Part shown: positions 48,009 through 57,100 of the stretch, piece by piece | Numbering within the stretch: position 1 is the first letter of the stretch | Layout of the letters: each line of letters begins with the position of its first letter | Source of the DNA: Pisaster brevispinus | Taxonomy: Eukaryota > Echinodermata > Asteroidea > Forcipulatida > Asteriidae | Length of the DNA: 64,000 nt | Reading direction: 5' to 3' | Assembly: GCA_023634235.1 (NCBI GenBank) | Contig: JAMKCF010000011.1 | Span: 6,280,001-6,344,000 of the forward strand | Notes under the pieces: generated by a model | Told to the model about the DNA's origin: nothing | The model's input: only the letters and a program-made list of their open reading frames with translations | The model's database searches: none | Position numbers and translations under genes: made by a program

Positions 48009-51000
48009 TTAGGAAACATAGAGGAGAAATCCACTGAAGTTAACTGCAAGTTCTTGTGGAGCGCCTTGTGTGGTCATCTCCAGCCATACTTTGTCGTCGA
48101 CATCAAGCTGAACTACGGTAGTTGCTGAAGTCTCTGTCATCATAAGCTCAGTGGAGGACCCTTTCTTGACCAGCTTCACGATTCCTGTGCCATATTCCAA
48201 GTTGAATTGGAAGACATAGGTGCCTGCAGTGTAACTAGTGAAGGACCCGCTTTGGAATTGGCCACCAACGTTTGAGACAATGTGAACAAATGGTATCTGT
48301 TGACCGTTCAGATCAACCCTATTATGATAATACCTTACTGTGAATGCAGTTTGCCGATAGGGAGCAATTGCCACTGATTTACCAGGCTCTCCAGCAATAC
48401 CTGGTGGTCCTACAATACCAATTCCAGGAGGTCCAGTGACTCCGCCCTCACCTTTTGACCCAACCTCACCCAATTCCCCCTTTTGCCCCTTCTCGCCCAA
48501 TGCCCCAGATAACCCAGGTAAACCTGGCTGGCCAAGTGCTCCTTTAACTCCCTCTAACCCCCATACACCCCGCTGACCCTTCTCCCCTGGTTGCCCAACC
48601 TCTCCTTGCTCACCCATTCCCCCTTGTTCTCCTTTGTCACCCTGTGAGCCTTTTGGACCAGGGGTTATTGGTCCTGGTTTGCCTTCAGCGCCTTGCGTTC
48701 CATTAAGACCCTTTTCTCCCCTTTGACCTGTTTCACCTACATTTCCCTTTTCCCCTTTTTCTCCCGTTGCCCCGTCCATACCTTGCTCCCCTGTTGGACC
48801 GATTGGCCCCCTCATACCATCCGAGCCCGCTTCACCTTTATCCCCCTGCTCTCCTTGTTCCCCTTTGATGCCAGGATTTCCTATAAATCCTCTTAGTCCC
48901 ATTGGACCAACCATCCCAATATCCCCTTTATGTCCCAAATCGCCCTTTAATCCCTTAATTCCTTGATCTCCTTTACTTCCATCTTCCCCCTTGATCCCCT
49001 TTTGTCCTGTTGTGCCTGTCATGCCAGTGTCTCCACTTTCACCCTTCACTCCATTAATCCCATCCATGCCTGGCTTGCCAGGTGGCCCCATAGGTCCACC
49101 AGCTGGCCCAATATCACCCTTGCTACCTTGCGGGCCAGATTCTCCTTGGATTCCAGGCTCACCTTTAACACCAGGTGCTCCTGAAAGTCCAGTATTCCCT
49201 TTGCCTCCTTTATCTCCACTGTCACCATGATTTCCCTTTGGCCCAACTTCTCCCTCAACCCCTTGCGCACCAGGCGGCCCTTCTGAACCCCGAGGACCCT
49301 CTGGTCCAAAATTGCCTCGTAACCCCTTGGGACCTAAAGGACCAGGAGGGCCTGGTTTACCCCTTGGACCCCTGTTACCAGTGTCTCCCTTTGCACCATG
49401 TTCGCCCCATGCACCTTCTTGACCTTTCTCACCCTTTGGCCCAACTATCCCCATTAAACCTGGTTCACCCTCCTCACCAGGTACGCCTACAGGTCCTATG
49501 TTACCCTTTTCTCCTTTTGTTCCACGATCCCCAGTACTACCCTTCAATCCTTCCCCAGTGGAACCCTTTTCCCCTGGTGGACCTCCAGGCCCCTGTGTGC
49601 CATTTACACCAGACATCCCTCTAACTCCTATTGCCCCTGTTTCACCTTTTGACCCCTTCGCCCCTGTTATCCCAACAGCACCAGGGAGTCCAGTTGTGCC
49701 ATTTTCTCCTTTTACACCCTTCTCACCTTTAATACCAGGTGCTCCTGGTCCACCTATTAATCCCAGCTCTCCGTTACTCCCATTATGCCCTGGAACACCC
49801 ATCTCCCCTTGCTCTCCCATTTGCCCCTTTAGACCTTGTTCCCCTGCACTGCCATTGAGACCGGGTTTTCCATCAAGCCCATCTGATCCAGGAAGGCCTA
49901 CAACACCTTTCTCCCCAGAGACTCCTGGTGAACCTTGTTCTCCCTTGTCCCCTTTAACACCCATATCGCCCTTAGTTCCATTAAACCCCATGTCCCCATT
50001 CCTCCCACCGTCTCCCTTTTCTCCTCTTAAACCCACATCTCCTCTAAGACCAGGTGGTCCTTGTGGACCTATTCGTCCTGCCTGACCCTGTATTCCCTGT
50101 TTTCCTTTGGCACCTTTATCGCCGGCGGGTCCTTGTGCACCAGGAACCCCATCTCTTCCATCTGTGCCATTTTCTCCTTTGGGGCCTTGTACTCCTTGAA
50201 TTCCATGAGACCCTTTTTGCCCAGTGTACCTTAGTTCTTCTAGGGTCCGTGGTTGCTGTGAATTGATTCCTAAGGAGCTGATAAAGCTAACTGGTCCTCT
50301 CTGTCCCTTCTCGCCTTTCATTCCAGGTGGTCCAGGCTCACCTGTGGTACTACCAGGTACTCCTGTAACATTCAAAGGAGCAGGAAGTCCATCCATTCCA
50401 GCACTACCTTTGTCACCCTTTACACCTGTATCCCCTTTATTTCCAAGATCTCCTTTATCTCCCTTGTTTCCGGTCAGTCCATAAGGTCCTTTCTCACCCT
50501 TCAAACCAGGTATACCTTGTGGTCCTTCAACACCAGCTTTACCTTTCTCTCCAACATCTCCTGTGTTTCCAGGAGGCCCACTAATTCCATGAGGTCCCGG
50601 GGGACCTTGAGGTCCCCTTGGCCCCTGCATTCTAATGGGTTCACCTTTCTCACCTTTCATCCCTGGTTGACCATCAGATCCATCATGCCCTTTGACCCCG
50701 GGATGCCCCATAATTCCTGGCTCTCCTCGTAATCCATCACGACCATGGAATCCATCCCTTCCTGTGCTTCCTGGCATTCCAGGCATGCCTGGTGAACCTG
50801 GCTGACCCTGGCAGCAGGGATTGCATTGTTGATCACCATGCTGTGAGCTTGAACCTTTGAATAGTGTACTAAAAGAAGGTGTTGGGCTGGCATCTGATGA
50901 TGCCGCCTCGTTGCTTAGAGAAGGTCTGGCAAGATGGATGGTGATGAGTATGGATAGCCACAATGGTTTCCTCACTATCAGATTGAACATTGTTAGACCT

Positions 51001-51020
51001 GAAATCCTCTGCTGCATCAT
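48009..51020 (-). CDS. Very long collagen-C1q protein (gene 2), CDS in one exon
   Basis: The 1003-residue frame has no intron. Residues 1-36 contain the signal peptide; a second in-frame ATG at 50990 (MFNLIVRKPL) would give 993 residues and a cleaner signal. A short Ser-rich linker precedes Cys66, Cys69 and Cys70 (CNPCCQG), the same cluster as in gene 1. Gly-X-Y repeats fill residues 72-880, with short breaks and one 24-residue break at 243-266. Residues 881-1003 are a C1q domain (TAGTYVFQFN, then NFSGFLLYVS at the end). Nine N-X-S/T sequons are visible, at 217, 284, 347, 389, 413, 440, 473, 773 and 994. By family knowledge the product is a secreted homotrimer. A huge exon carrying collagen plus C1q recalls vertebrate collagens VIII and X, but the rod is longer and the N-terminus differs. 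Function in matrix or immunity is not decided by sequence. The frame is open above the ATG to 51101, but that part crosses a good splice acceptor. Confidence 0.95.
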   Translation of the reverse strand: MMQQRISGLTMFNLIVRKPLWLSILITIHLARPSLSNEAASSDASPTPSFSTLFKGSSSQHGDQQCNPCCQGQPGSPGMPGMPGSTGRDGFHGRDGLRGEPGIMGHPGVKGHDGSDGQPGMKGEKGEPIRMQGPRGPQGPPGPHGISGPPGNTGDVGEKGKAGVEGPQGIPGLKGEKGPYGLTGNKGDKGDLGNKGDTGVKGDKGSAGMDGLPAPLNVTGVPGSTTGEPGPPGMKGEKGQRGPVSFISSLGINSQQPRTLEELRYTGQKGSHGIQGVQGPKGENGTDGRDGVPGAQGPAGDKGAKGKQGIQGQAGRIGPQGPPGLRGDVGLRGEKGDGGRNGDMGFNGTKGDMGVKGDKGEQGSPGVSGEKGVVGLPGSDGLDGKPGLNGSAGEQGLKGQMGEQGEMGVPGHNGSNGELGLIGGPGAPGIKGEKGVKGENGTTGLPGAVGITGAKGSKGETGAIGVRGMSGVNGTQGPGGPPGEKGSTGEGLKGSTGDRGTKGEKGNIGPVGVPGEEGEPGLMGIVGPKGEKGQEGAWGEHGAKGDTGNRGPRGKPGPPGPLGPKGLRGNFGPEGPRGSEGPPGAQGVEGEVGPKGNHGDSGDKGGKGNTGLSGAPGVKGEPGIQGESGPQGSKGDIGPAGGPMGPPGKPGMDGINGVKGESGDTGMTGTTGQKGIKGEDGSKGDQGIKGLKGDLGHKGDIGMVGPMGLRGFIGNPGIKGEQGEQGDKGEAGSDGMRGPIGPTGEQGMDGATGEKGEKGNVGETGQRGEKGLNGTQGAEGKPGPITPGPKGSQGDKGEQGGMGEQGEVGQPGEKGQRGVWGLEGVKGALGQPGLPGLSGALGEKGQKGELGEVGSKGEGGVTGPPGIGIVGPPGIAGEPGKSVAIAPYRQTAFTVRYYHNRVDLNGQQIPFVHIVSNVGGQFQSGSFTSYTAGTYVFQFNLEYGTGIVKLVKKGSSTELMMTETSATTVVQLDVDDKVWLEMTTQGAPQELAVNFSGFLLYVS

Positions 51021-51049
51021 GCCAGGACAGGATCTTGGATTCTCTGCAT
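51017..51049 (-). promoter_or_regulatory. uORF (10 codons) overlapping the start codon of gene 2
   Basis: The first ATG of the predicted spliced mRNA is the first codon of exon 2. It opens a frame encoding MQRIQDPVLA and ends in TGA. The TGA overlaps the main ATG in an ATGA arrangement (main ATG 51020-51018, stop 51019-51017). This is seen directly if the acceptor at 51050 is used. By general knowledge such overlap can permit termination-reinitiation and damp translation; that role is inference. If the MFN codon at 50990 is the true start, the uORF ends 27 nt before it. Confidence 0.45.
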
Positions 51050-51137
51050 CTGTGTAGGCAACATGAGCCAACAAATAAAATAAATAAACATTATGATACA
51101 AATGATACTACTCCTAAATTAATCTTAATTTCCATAA

Positions 51138-51562
51138 CGGCAACAGAATGCTTGTCAACATTTCGCACAAGCAACAGCATGCAAGTTAACATGTCTCATG
51201 AGCAATAGAATGCTTGTCAACATGCCATACGAGCATCCGACTGCTAGTCAACATGTCACATGAGCAACAGAATTCCTGTCCATGAGCATTAGAATGCTTG
51301 TCAACATGTCACATGAGCAGCAGAATGCTAGTCAATGTCACATGAACAATATAATGCTAGTCAATGTCACATGAACAATAGAATGCTAGTCAACATGTCA
51401 AGCGAGCAACATAATGCAAGTTAACATCTGACTTGAGCAACAGAATGCTAGTCAACATGTCACATGAGCAACAGAATGCTAGTCAACATGTCACATGAGC
51501 AACAGAATGCTCTTAAATATGTCAAATGGGCAGCAAAATGCTAGACAACATATTATATGATG
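51138..51562. repeat. 31-bp minisatellite inside the predicted intron 1 of gene 2
   Basis: About a dozen degenerate copies of a 31-bp unit are present, with core gaatgctagtcaacatgtca; some copies are shortened by 3-4 bp. The copies around 51430-51510 are nearly identical and the edges are degenerate. The array fills about half of the predicted 793-bp intron and is expected to vary in length between individuals. Confidence 0.9.
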
Positions 51563-51842
51563 CTTATTGTTTGAGACTGTTCCCTACTAATTTTTGCTCC
51601 ATCAGTGTAAAAATATGGAAAGTAAAGACAACAATAACCAAGCAACACTTTTAATTTAAGAATGATTCATTTCAAAACTAAGTTCAAGGCTATGTATTTT
51701 TTTCCAAAAGCAAAGTGTCTGTAGGAAGAACATTTTAAATTGTACATAATCTAAATTTGTAGAAATTTAAAACTGTTTCTCAATTGATAACATTTCCACA
51801 TGGATCTTTAGTGACATCTTCAACATGATATGTTTACCTTAC

Positions 51843-52020
51843 CTTTGATCTGATGTATATCCCAAGTTGTTTATTTGTCGATGAACTGTCAGACTCTCAG
51901 AGAATATAACAGAGTTACTCCGAAGTTTCCAAAGAAAAATCAAGCGATGACTGTATCAGCCTTTTTTGTTAGTCAGTTTGTCTGCAGGTCAAACTTTATC
52001 TTGTACTCAATTGCCCCCAC
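51843..52020 (-). other. Predicted non-coding first exon of collagen-C1q gene 2
   Basis: On the minus strand a strong donor, AAAG|GTAAGG, lies at 51843/51842. A matching acceptor, tacacag|ATG, lies at 51050/51049, giving a 793-bp intron. The 180 nt upstream of the donor contain no ATG on the minus strand, as expected of a 5' leader. A TATA-like tatatatt lies at about 52054-52047, which would place the start near 52020. The donor and acceptor are seen in the sequence; the exon's 5' limit is inferred from the TATA-like motif and is uncertain. Confidence 0.45.
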
Positions 52021-52046
52021 ACCCTCTGGGATAATATATGAAGTCA

Positions 52047-52054
52047 AATATATA
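52047..52054 (-). promoter_or_regulatory. TATA-like element, candidate promoter of gene 2
   Basis: The minus-strand octamer tatatatt sits about 30 nt above the inferred start of the ATG-free leader exon. AT-rich octamers are common here, so support comes only from its position relative to the donor at 51843. Confidence 0.25.
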
Positions 52055-52800
52055 AACCTAATCTGTAGCACCCCACCCCCTCTGCCAAAGAAAAAGAGGA
52101 GACAAAATGAGGACCTGACCCCTTTGAAGTAAATTTGAAGCAGTAATTTAATATTTTGTTTGTGTTTGTGCCTCAAGAATTTATGCAAATTTGTTGTATG
52201 TTTGTGTGTGTGTTAAGGCATTCCATTTACATAAATTTGCTTAACGGTTTCACTGTGAGGAAGGTGACATCATCTTGAAAAGGGTTGACCTTTCAAGCCA
52301 GAACACCCCCAACCCTGGAGCAACTTCCTGCTGATTGTAGGAAATCTGGGCTGCACTGACTCTCTCTCAGTAGGCCTCTCTGTGGAAGGAAACAATTAGG
52401 CGAAAGTTTCCTTCAGGTGGAAGATGTGGAATGCTTTCAGTCTGTTTGAGTGAATTGAGAGACAACGTCTTTTGAGAGTAACCGCTCTGTGTTGTAAAAA
52501 GGTTCAAACTTGCACTGTGTTCATGGAACTTGGAAAATGTGAAAGGACTCTGACTTATCTTTTTTTACTGATGTTGAGATTGTTTTCATAGATCTCAAAT
52601 TTTTTTTTGAGGCTGTTGGCGTTTTGGTTCATTAGAAAAATGTGATGGTGGCCATGTGCTGAATTGCAAAACTTTAAAAATTTCATAAAGCAGATTATTA
52701 GCAACCCCGAAAAAATTAAATAAAAAACATAATACACAAAAACATAGGATAATGCAAATCCATTAAAATGAAAAAACAACTTATGTGTTCACTGAATAAT

Positions 52801-52820
52801 TTTGATTGATTGATTGATTG

Positions 52821-52906
<86 letters not shown>
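52801..52906. repeat. (GATT)n microsatellite
   Basis: About 26 gatt units with one tttg interruption, followed by a long ATTT-rich tract to about 52960. Confidence 0.98.
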
Positions 52907-52907
<1 letters not shown>

Positions 52908-53874
52908 TATCTACTTATTTATTTATTTTTTATTTTCATTTTATTATTTTATTTATTTAGTTATAAAACAAAACTTTTTTGGGGGTGGGGGGTGGGTGGG
53001 TAAAGTTCGACTCATTCATGTTGATTCTGTTTGAACAAGTGTCATTATCATTTTTGTAAACGGAAATCATTTGCTGTTATTGGCTTGGGTTACTGTTGCA
53101 GTAGTAGATTTAAGGGATGGCACTCTTTTTGTGGCACTCTGTTCTGCAGCACATTTCAGGTTACAGCTCCTTGAGTATACCTACAACTTTTGCACAGTGT
53201 TTCGTTGATGGGAATCTTTGGTAGAATGAAATACAAAGCTCATCTCATGTCCTCATATCTAGTTATACATTCACTGGAATGCAGAGAGGTTTTTGTCTTA
53301 AATAAAACACCCAGGAAGTTCAGTTGGTTTCACTGTAGACCGAGAGGTGATTTTTTCCGGAGTTGTTGCTTTGGTATGATCACACCCTTATTCTCAGACG
53401 ACCCCAATAAGATAAACAAATCAACTGATTGGCCCTTTTGGCACAGCTCAAACTGTTTTTATTACCAAACAGACACTGGTCAATGACCAGTTTAGCAAAA
53501 TATGGTACCTGAAAGAGAACAAATCAAGGAGCAGCTTGCCCCAAAAAATATTTTGCCAGGCATGAATTCCTTGGCAGCTTGAAAGGTATCAAAGCTGAGC
53601 TGACTTGGGGTATTTGCCGAATAAAGAATTTGATCTTTTATGCGACAACATTGATTATTGTAGTGACATACTTAGTTGTTGTAAAGTACACTTTAATTGT
53701 TTGATCATTTGTAGTTTTGCCGAGTTTCGGGATGGAATCTTTATCAACCTGTTCTTACTGTCCAATGTAAAATATTTGTGACCTTTTCAGTGTTTTGAAA
53801 AAAATGTGTTAATTGGAATAAATAAATAAATAAACAAATGTATAACATAATAATCACATGCTGCCATCATATCA

Positions 53875-54180
53875 ATGCGCCTTACTTTGGTGCCCTGGTC
53901 CTTAACTGGGTCAGTAACATTCCTGTCATCTTTCTCAGTTCCTTGGGGAGTCTACAACCGGTAACCCCGGGCTGCTGTGGAGCTTAAGAAGCTTTCTCAA
54001 ACACAATATCAACCTCTACCCTGGCAGCTATCCGTTTATACCCCTGGGTGAAGAGAAGCAATTACAGCTTAGTATCTCACTCAAGGACACAAGTGTCACG
54101 ACCGGGAGTGGAACCCACATCCTGATGAAATAATCACAAGAACTTGGGTCCAGTGCACTAGACCACTCGGCTGTGGCATG
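53875..54180 (-). mobile_element. tRNA-derived SINE, family C, 3'-divergent copy
   Basis: On the minus strand the head begins near 54180 (gccacagccgagtggtctag), with a B box about gtgggttccactcccggtcg and the continuation gacacttgtgtccttgag as in the 42.2-kb copy. The body differs (acccaggggtataaacgg). It ends about 180 bp upstream of the exon at 54360 and next to an AATAAATAAA tract. Confidence 0.8.
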
Positions 54181-54359
54181 CTATAACATGAGGCTTTTAA
54201 CTGTTTGATGCATTGAGAGACTGTGATGATCAGATGAAGGGGGCAGTCTCAGGAGACATTCTGAGCTACCTGGCTAATGCAGTGAATTATTTTAAAGAAA
54301 AACAAAATTGAGCTTGTAAGTCAAATTTATGCCTTGATCGTTTTAATCCTGTGCAACAG

Positions 54360-54560
54360 ACTCTTGCCTCCAAGCTGCTCAGTCAAACCCAAGAGGCCAG
54401 ACAACATCTGAAGCGCCCTCGTAAATCTCCCAGAGGCAACACCGAGGGTCTAAACGGATCGCTAAGCCGAGCTCAAGGCATTGCATCCAGTATCCTTAAC
54501 ATGAGCGCCTCAGATCTGGATGAGTTTATGGCCACCAGTGAGGAGTATATGCAAATTGAG
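54360..54560 (+). CDS. Exon of an unidentified helix-rich protein (67 codons, phase 0-0)
   Basis: The exon begins after a good acceptor (ttttaatcctgtgcaacag) and ends at a weaker donor, GAG|GTCAGA. The translation starts TLASKLLSQTQEAR, passes a basic stretch (KRPRKSPRG), then SRAQGIASSILNMSASDLDE and ends EEYMQIE. It is charged and helix-prone, with the style of a centrosomal or cytoskeletal coiled-coil protein, but I do not recognise the family. The exons at 56507 and 61381 continue the frame in phase 0. A stronger alternative donor (ATTG|GTAAGA) at 54613 would add 18 codons and break the frame in the next exon. Upstream exons were not found; they may lie beyond gene 2 or outside the window. 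Confidence 0.65.
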
Positions 54561-55615
54561 GTCAGAGTTCATACATTTGTTTCTAATTTTACAGAGGGTG
54601 TGTGCAACATTGGTAAGATTGCAAGTATAAATGTTCACAGATTTCAATGTAACTGTAAAGACAGTCATGGTGGAAAAACTTCCCCTGAAATATTTTTGTT
54701 CTTAAAATGGAGGTTTTTAGAAATGACTGAAACCATTAGTTTTGATCTTCGTCAGTCTAAAACCTGATGTTTGAAAGCCGTGAATACATTTAACTTTTTT
54801 TCCCCCACTCTTTTTTTTCTTGACTCTGAAAACTGATTGAGCTTAAACTCTCACAGACTTGTTATTTCATGAATATGTTGGGCAGGCCTGATGCTCTTCC
54901 TACTTCAGTCTGATTTCTGAAAAATTGTTTGTTTTAAAAATTACCAAAGTTGTTTTTAAATAGCCTGTTTTTAAATACACCCTATTCACATGTCTTGTAG
55001 TTATGAAGTTTTCCTGCGTTTCTCCAAGGGTCATGCATTATGTTGTGTAATATGCATGCATGCTTTAGAGGTGAAGAAAGTTTCCTCAAAGTAAACAAAC
55101 AAATAAACAAAACAGAAAGCAACTTGAGAAAATGGAAAGAGGATATCAAATCTGAAGTTGGTTAATTGTACAAGACTCGCAAACCTGAGCACGTTTATTG
55201 AGCGCGTTTTCCACAAGGAGAGGTAAACAAAATTGTAGTTGGGACTCCCTCATGATATGCAATTATTTACCCAAACTCTAAAAAAAGAAAAAAAGTGTCA
55301 ATGTTTAGGTAATTATGCCGACTGATTAGTCTAGAGTGACACAGAGATAAGTAGATTGTAAATTGACTATCTTCAGCTCTGTCACGCAAGGAGAACACAT
55401 GATCCCCTAATTAGCTACGGATAGGTGGCATAGCTTCCTCTGCCATCCACCCCCCTGTGACATTGAACATTGACGAACTACTTCCCTTAACTCCACCTTG
55501 GGAAGTACACTGACAGTTTAGCAATACTATTGGGAAGTCATGTTGCACATCCAGACTCGGACTATGTCGTGTTTGTGCCACAATACGAAGGACGGTTTCG
55601 GGCAGTGGGAGGTTA

Positions 55616-56300
55616 ATGAACTATGGTTGCACAAACGAAGGCCTGCTAGCGTCTGGTCAGACCACTTGCACTTTATGTCTACTGGTTGTGGTTTTTTTTC
55701 TTCTTTTGCTTAAACAAATATGTGCTGCTTGTTCATATTTATGTATTTATTTTTTTGTAAGTAGAAAAAAGGAGAGTTGTCTCAATTTGGGGAAGTTTAG
55801 GGGCTGCTTGGCAGGGAGTGGTAGAACCACCTGTACAGCATGTTGACTTGTTCAATAGTATTGCTATTTTTTGAAGTAGAATAAAAAGGAGGGACGTCTC
55901 AATTTGGGGACACTTATGAGCTGCTTGGGCGGGACAGTTGGAACCTCCTGCACTGCATGTTTACTTGGTTTTTAAAATATTGTTTTCTTCTTTTAAAGTG
56001 GGAAAAAAGGAAGAACCACTCAATTTGGGGTCACACATGAGCTTCTTGGTAGGGACTGGTGGAATCATGCACTGCATGCTTACTAGTTCTTTTTGTTTGT
56101 TCCTTTTACATTTTGGAAGTGAATAAGTCAGGAAAATGAGAAATGGCTTATTGGGGAGGACACTCATGAGCTGCTTGGTCGGGATTGGTGGAACCATGCA
56201 CTGCATGCTTACTGGTTCATTTTGTTTTTTCCTTTTGCTTTGTGGAAGTGAACAAGTCGGAAAAAGGATGGACAGCTTATCGGGGGACACTTATCAGCTG
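55616..56300. repeat. ~125-bp intronic tandem repeat, about five units
   Basis: The units share tcaatttggggacacttatg agctgcttgg, then ggtggaaccatgcactgcat gcttact, a T-rich run, ggaagtgaa-aagt and a purine run. They recur near 55640, 55780, 55897, 56019 and 56148. The last two are the most similar. Both-strand frames of 60-109 residues across it are repeat translations. The array lies in the 54560-56507 intron. Confidence 0.85.
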
Positions 56301-56506
56301 TACCATTTTTACAGGGCTGATGTAAATCAAACTTTGTGTCACTAATTCTGCTAATAACTGCAATCACAACAAAGTACGGTAATACACCCTCAGCTGGGGA
56401 AACTATGGACTTCAATCCTCCCCCCCCCCCTCCAAAGAAAACCCTTTAACTTTTGGCTATTTGGTAATTTCTGTGGTAAAGATTGTCTTTTTGTATCTGC
56501 CATTAG

Positions 56507-56581
56507 GACCAAAAAGAGATGACAGACAGGAAGAAAGATGAGCAATGGAGCCGACAGGTGGAGACCGTTCTCTCCTTAAAG
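56507..56581 (+). CDS. Exon of the same helix-rich protein (25 codons)
   Basis: The acceptor is tctgccattag|GAC and the donor is a consensus AAG|GTAAGA. The 75-nt exon reads DQKEMTDRKKDEQWSRQVET then VLSLK, very polar and consistent with an alpha helix. It is phase 0 at both ends, so it joins the 54360 and 61381 exons without a frame change. The upstream intron (about 1.9 kb) carries a ~125-bp tandem array. Confidence 0.65.
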
Positions 56582-56774
56582 GTAAGAGAGTAAAAAAATG
56601 TCAGCCACATTGAACCGACATCTCATTCTCTGTGACAAGAAATTAAATTTCATTCTGGATTCAGAAAAAAAAACAAAAAAAAAAAACTTATAAAACCAGT
56701 TGTAACTGTTTGGGCATACTACCCTAGGAAAAGAAATCCAATCAATAAATACATTTTGGGTGAACAAAGAACAA

Positions 56775-57100
56775 TTACGAGCACAGGATTTGAACCTGCG
56801 CCCACTGTATTAATGTACTAGTGCTCTACACATCTACCCCCTATGATGGCGGTCTGGTCTATTTGTCAATATCCATGTTTGGGGGGGGGGGCACAATTCA
56901 GAAGCCATTATCGCCATTCATTGGTAGAGCCCAGCTGGTCAAATCAGCCGCATCTCTGCCTGGCCACAGATCCCTCTTTTGGTCGGACCATGGAGGTTAA
57001 AATCAAAGCCAGGGGCCTAGGGTCTCCCTGTCCCTGCTCCAGGGTTGTTCTCCTCATGAGTCTTGCGTCCACTAGACCACCTTGGTGGGGTGTTTTGTGT
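56775..57100 (-). mobile_element. tRNA-like fragments, probable SINE remnants
   Basis: At 56775-56840 the minus strand shows a tRNA-like outline (gtagatgtgtagagcactag, then gcgcaggttcaaatcctgtg). At 57050-57095 a second piece, ggtggtctagtggacgcaag, resembles an A box. The stretch between them is unassigned. Confidence 0.45.

Noticed and set aside
49498..50085. 195-residue plus-strand frame rich in Pro/Ser/Phe, opposite gene 2
   Set aside because: It is the antisense of Gly-X-Y codons: GGN read backwards gives Pro every third residue. The same explains the other plus-strand frames between 48.7 and 50.7 kb and the one at 23473-23667.
51021..51101. 27-codon upstream extension of the gene 2 frame
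   Set aside because: It begins at a non-ATG codon and contains a splice acceptor (tacacag at 51050), so most of it is probably intron.
53190..53486. 98-residue plus-strand frame
   Set aside because: No splice sites in phase with the exon at 54360 and no recognisable domain; it reads as random open sequence.
55616..56345. Frames of 62-109 residues on both strands
   Set aside because: They follow the ~125-bp tandem repeat and show the same phrases repeated; the region lies between two exons.
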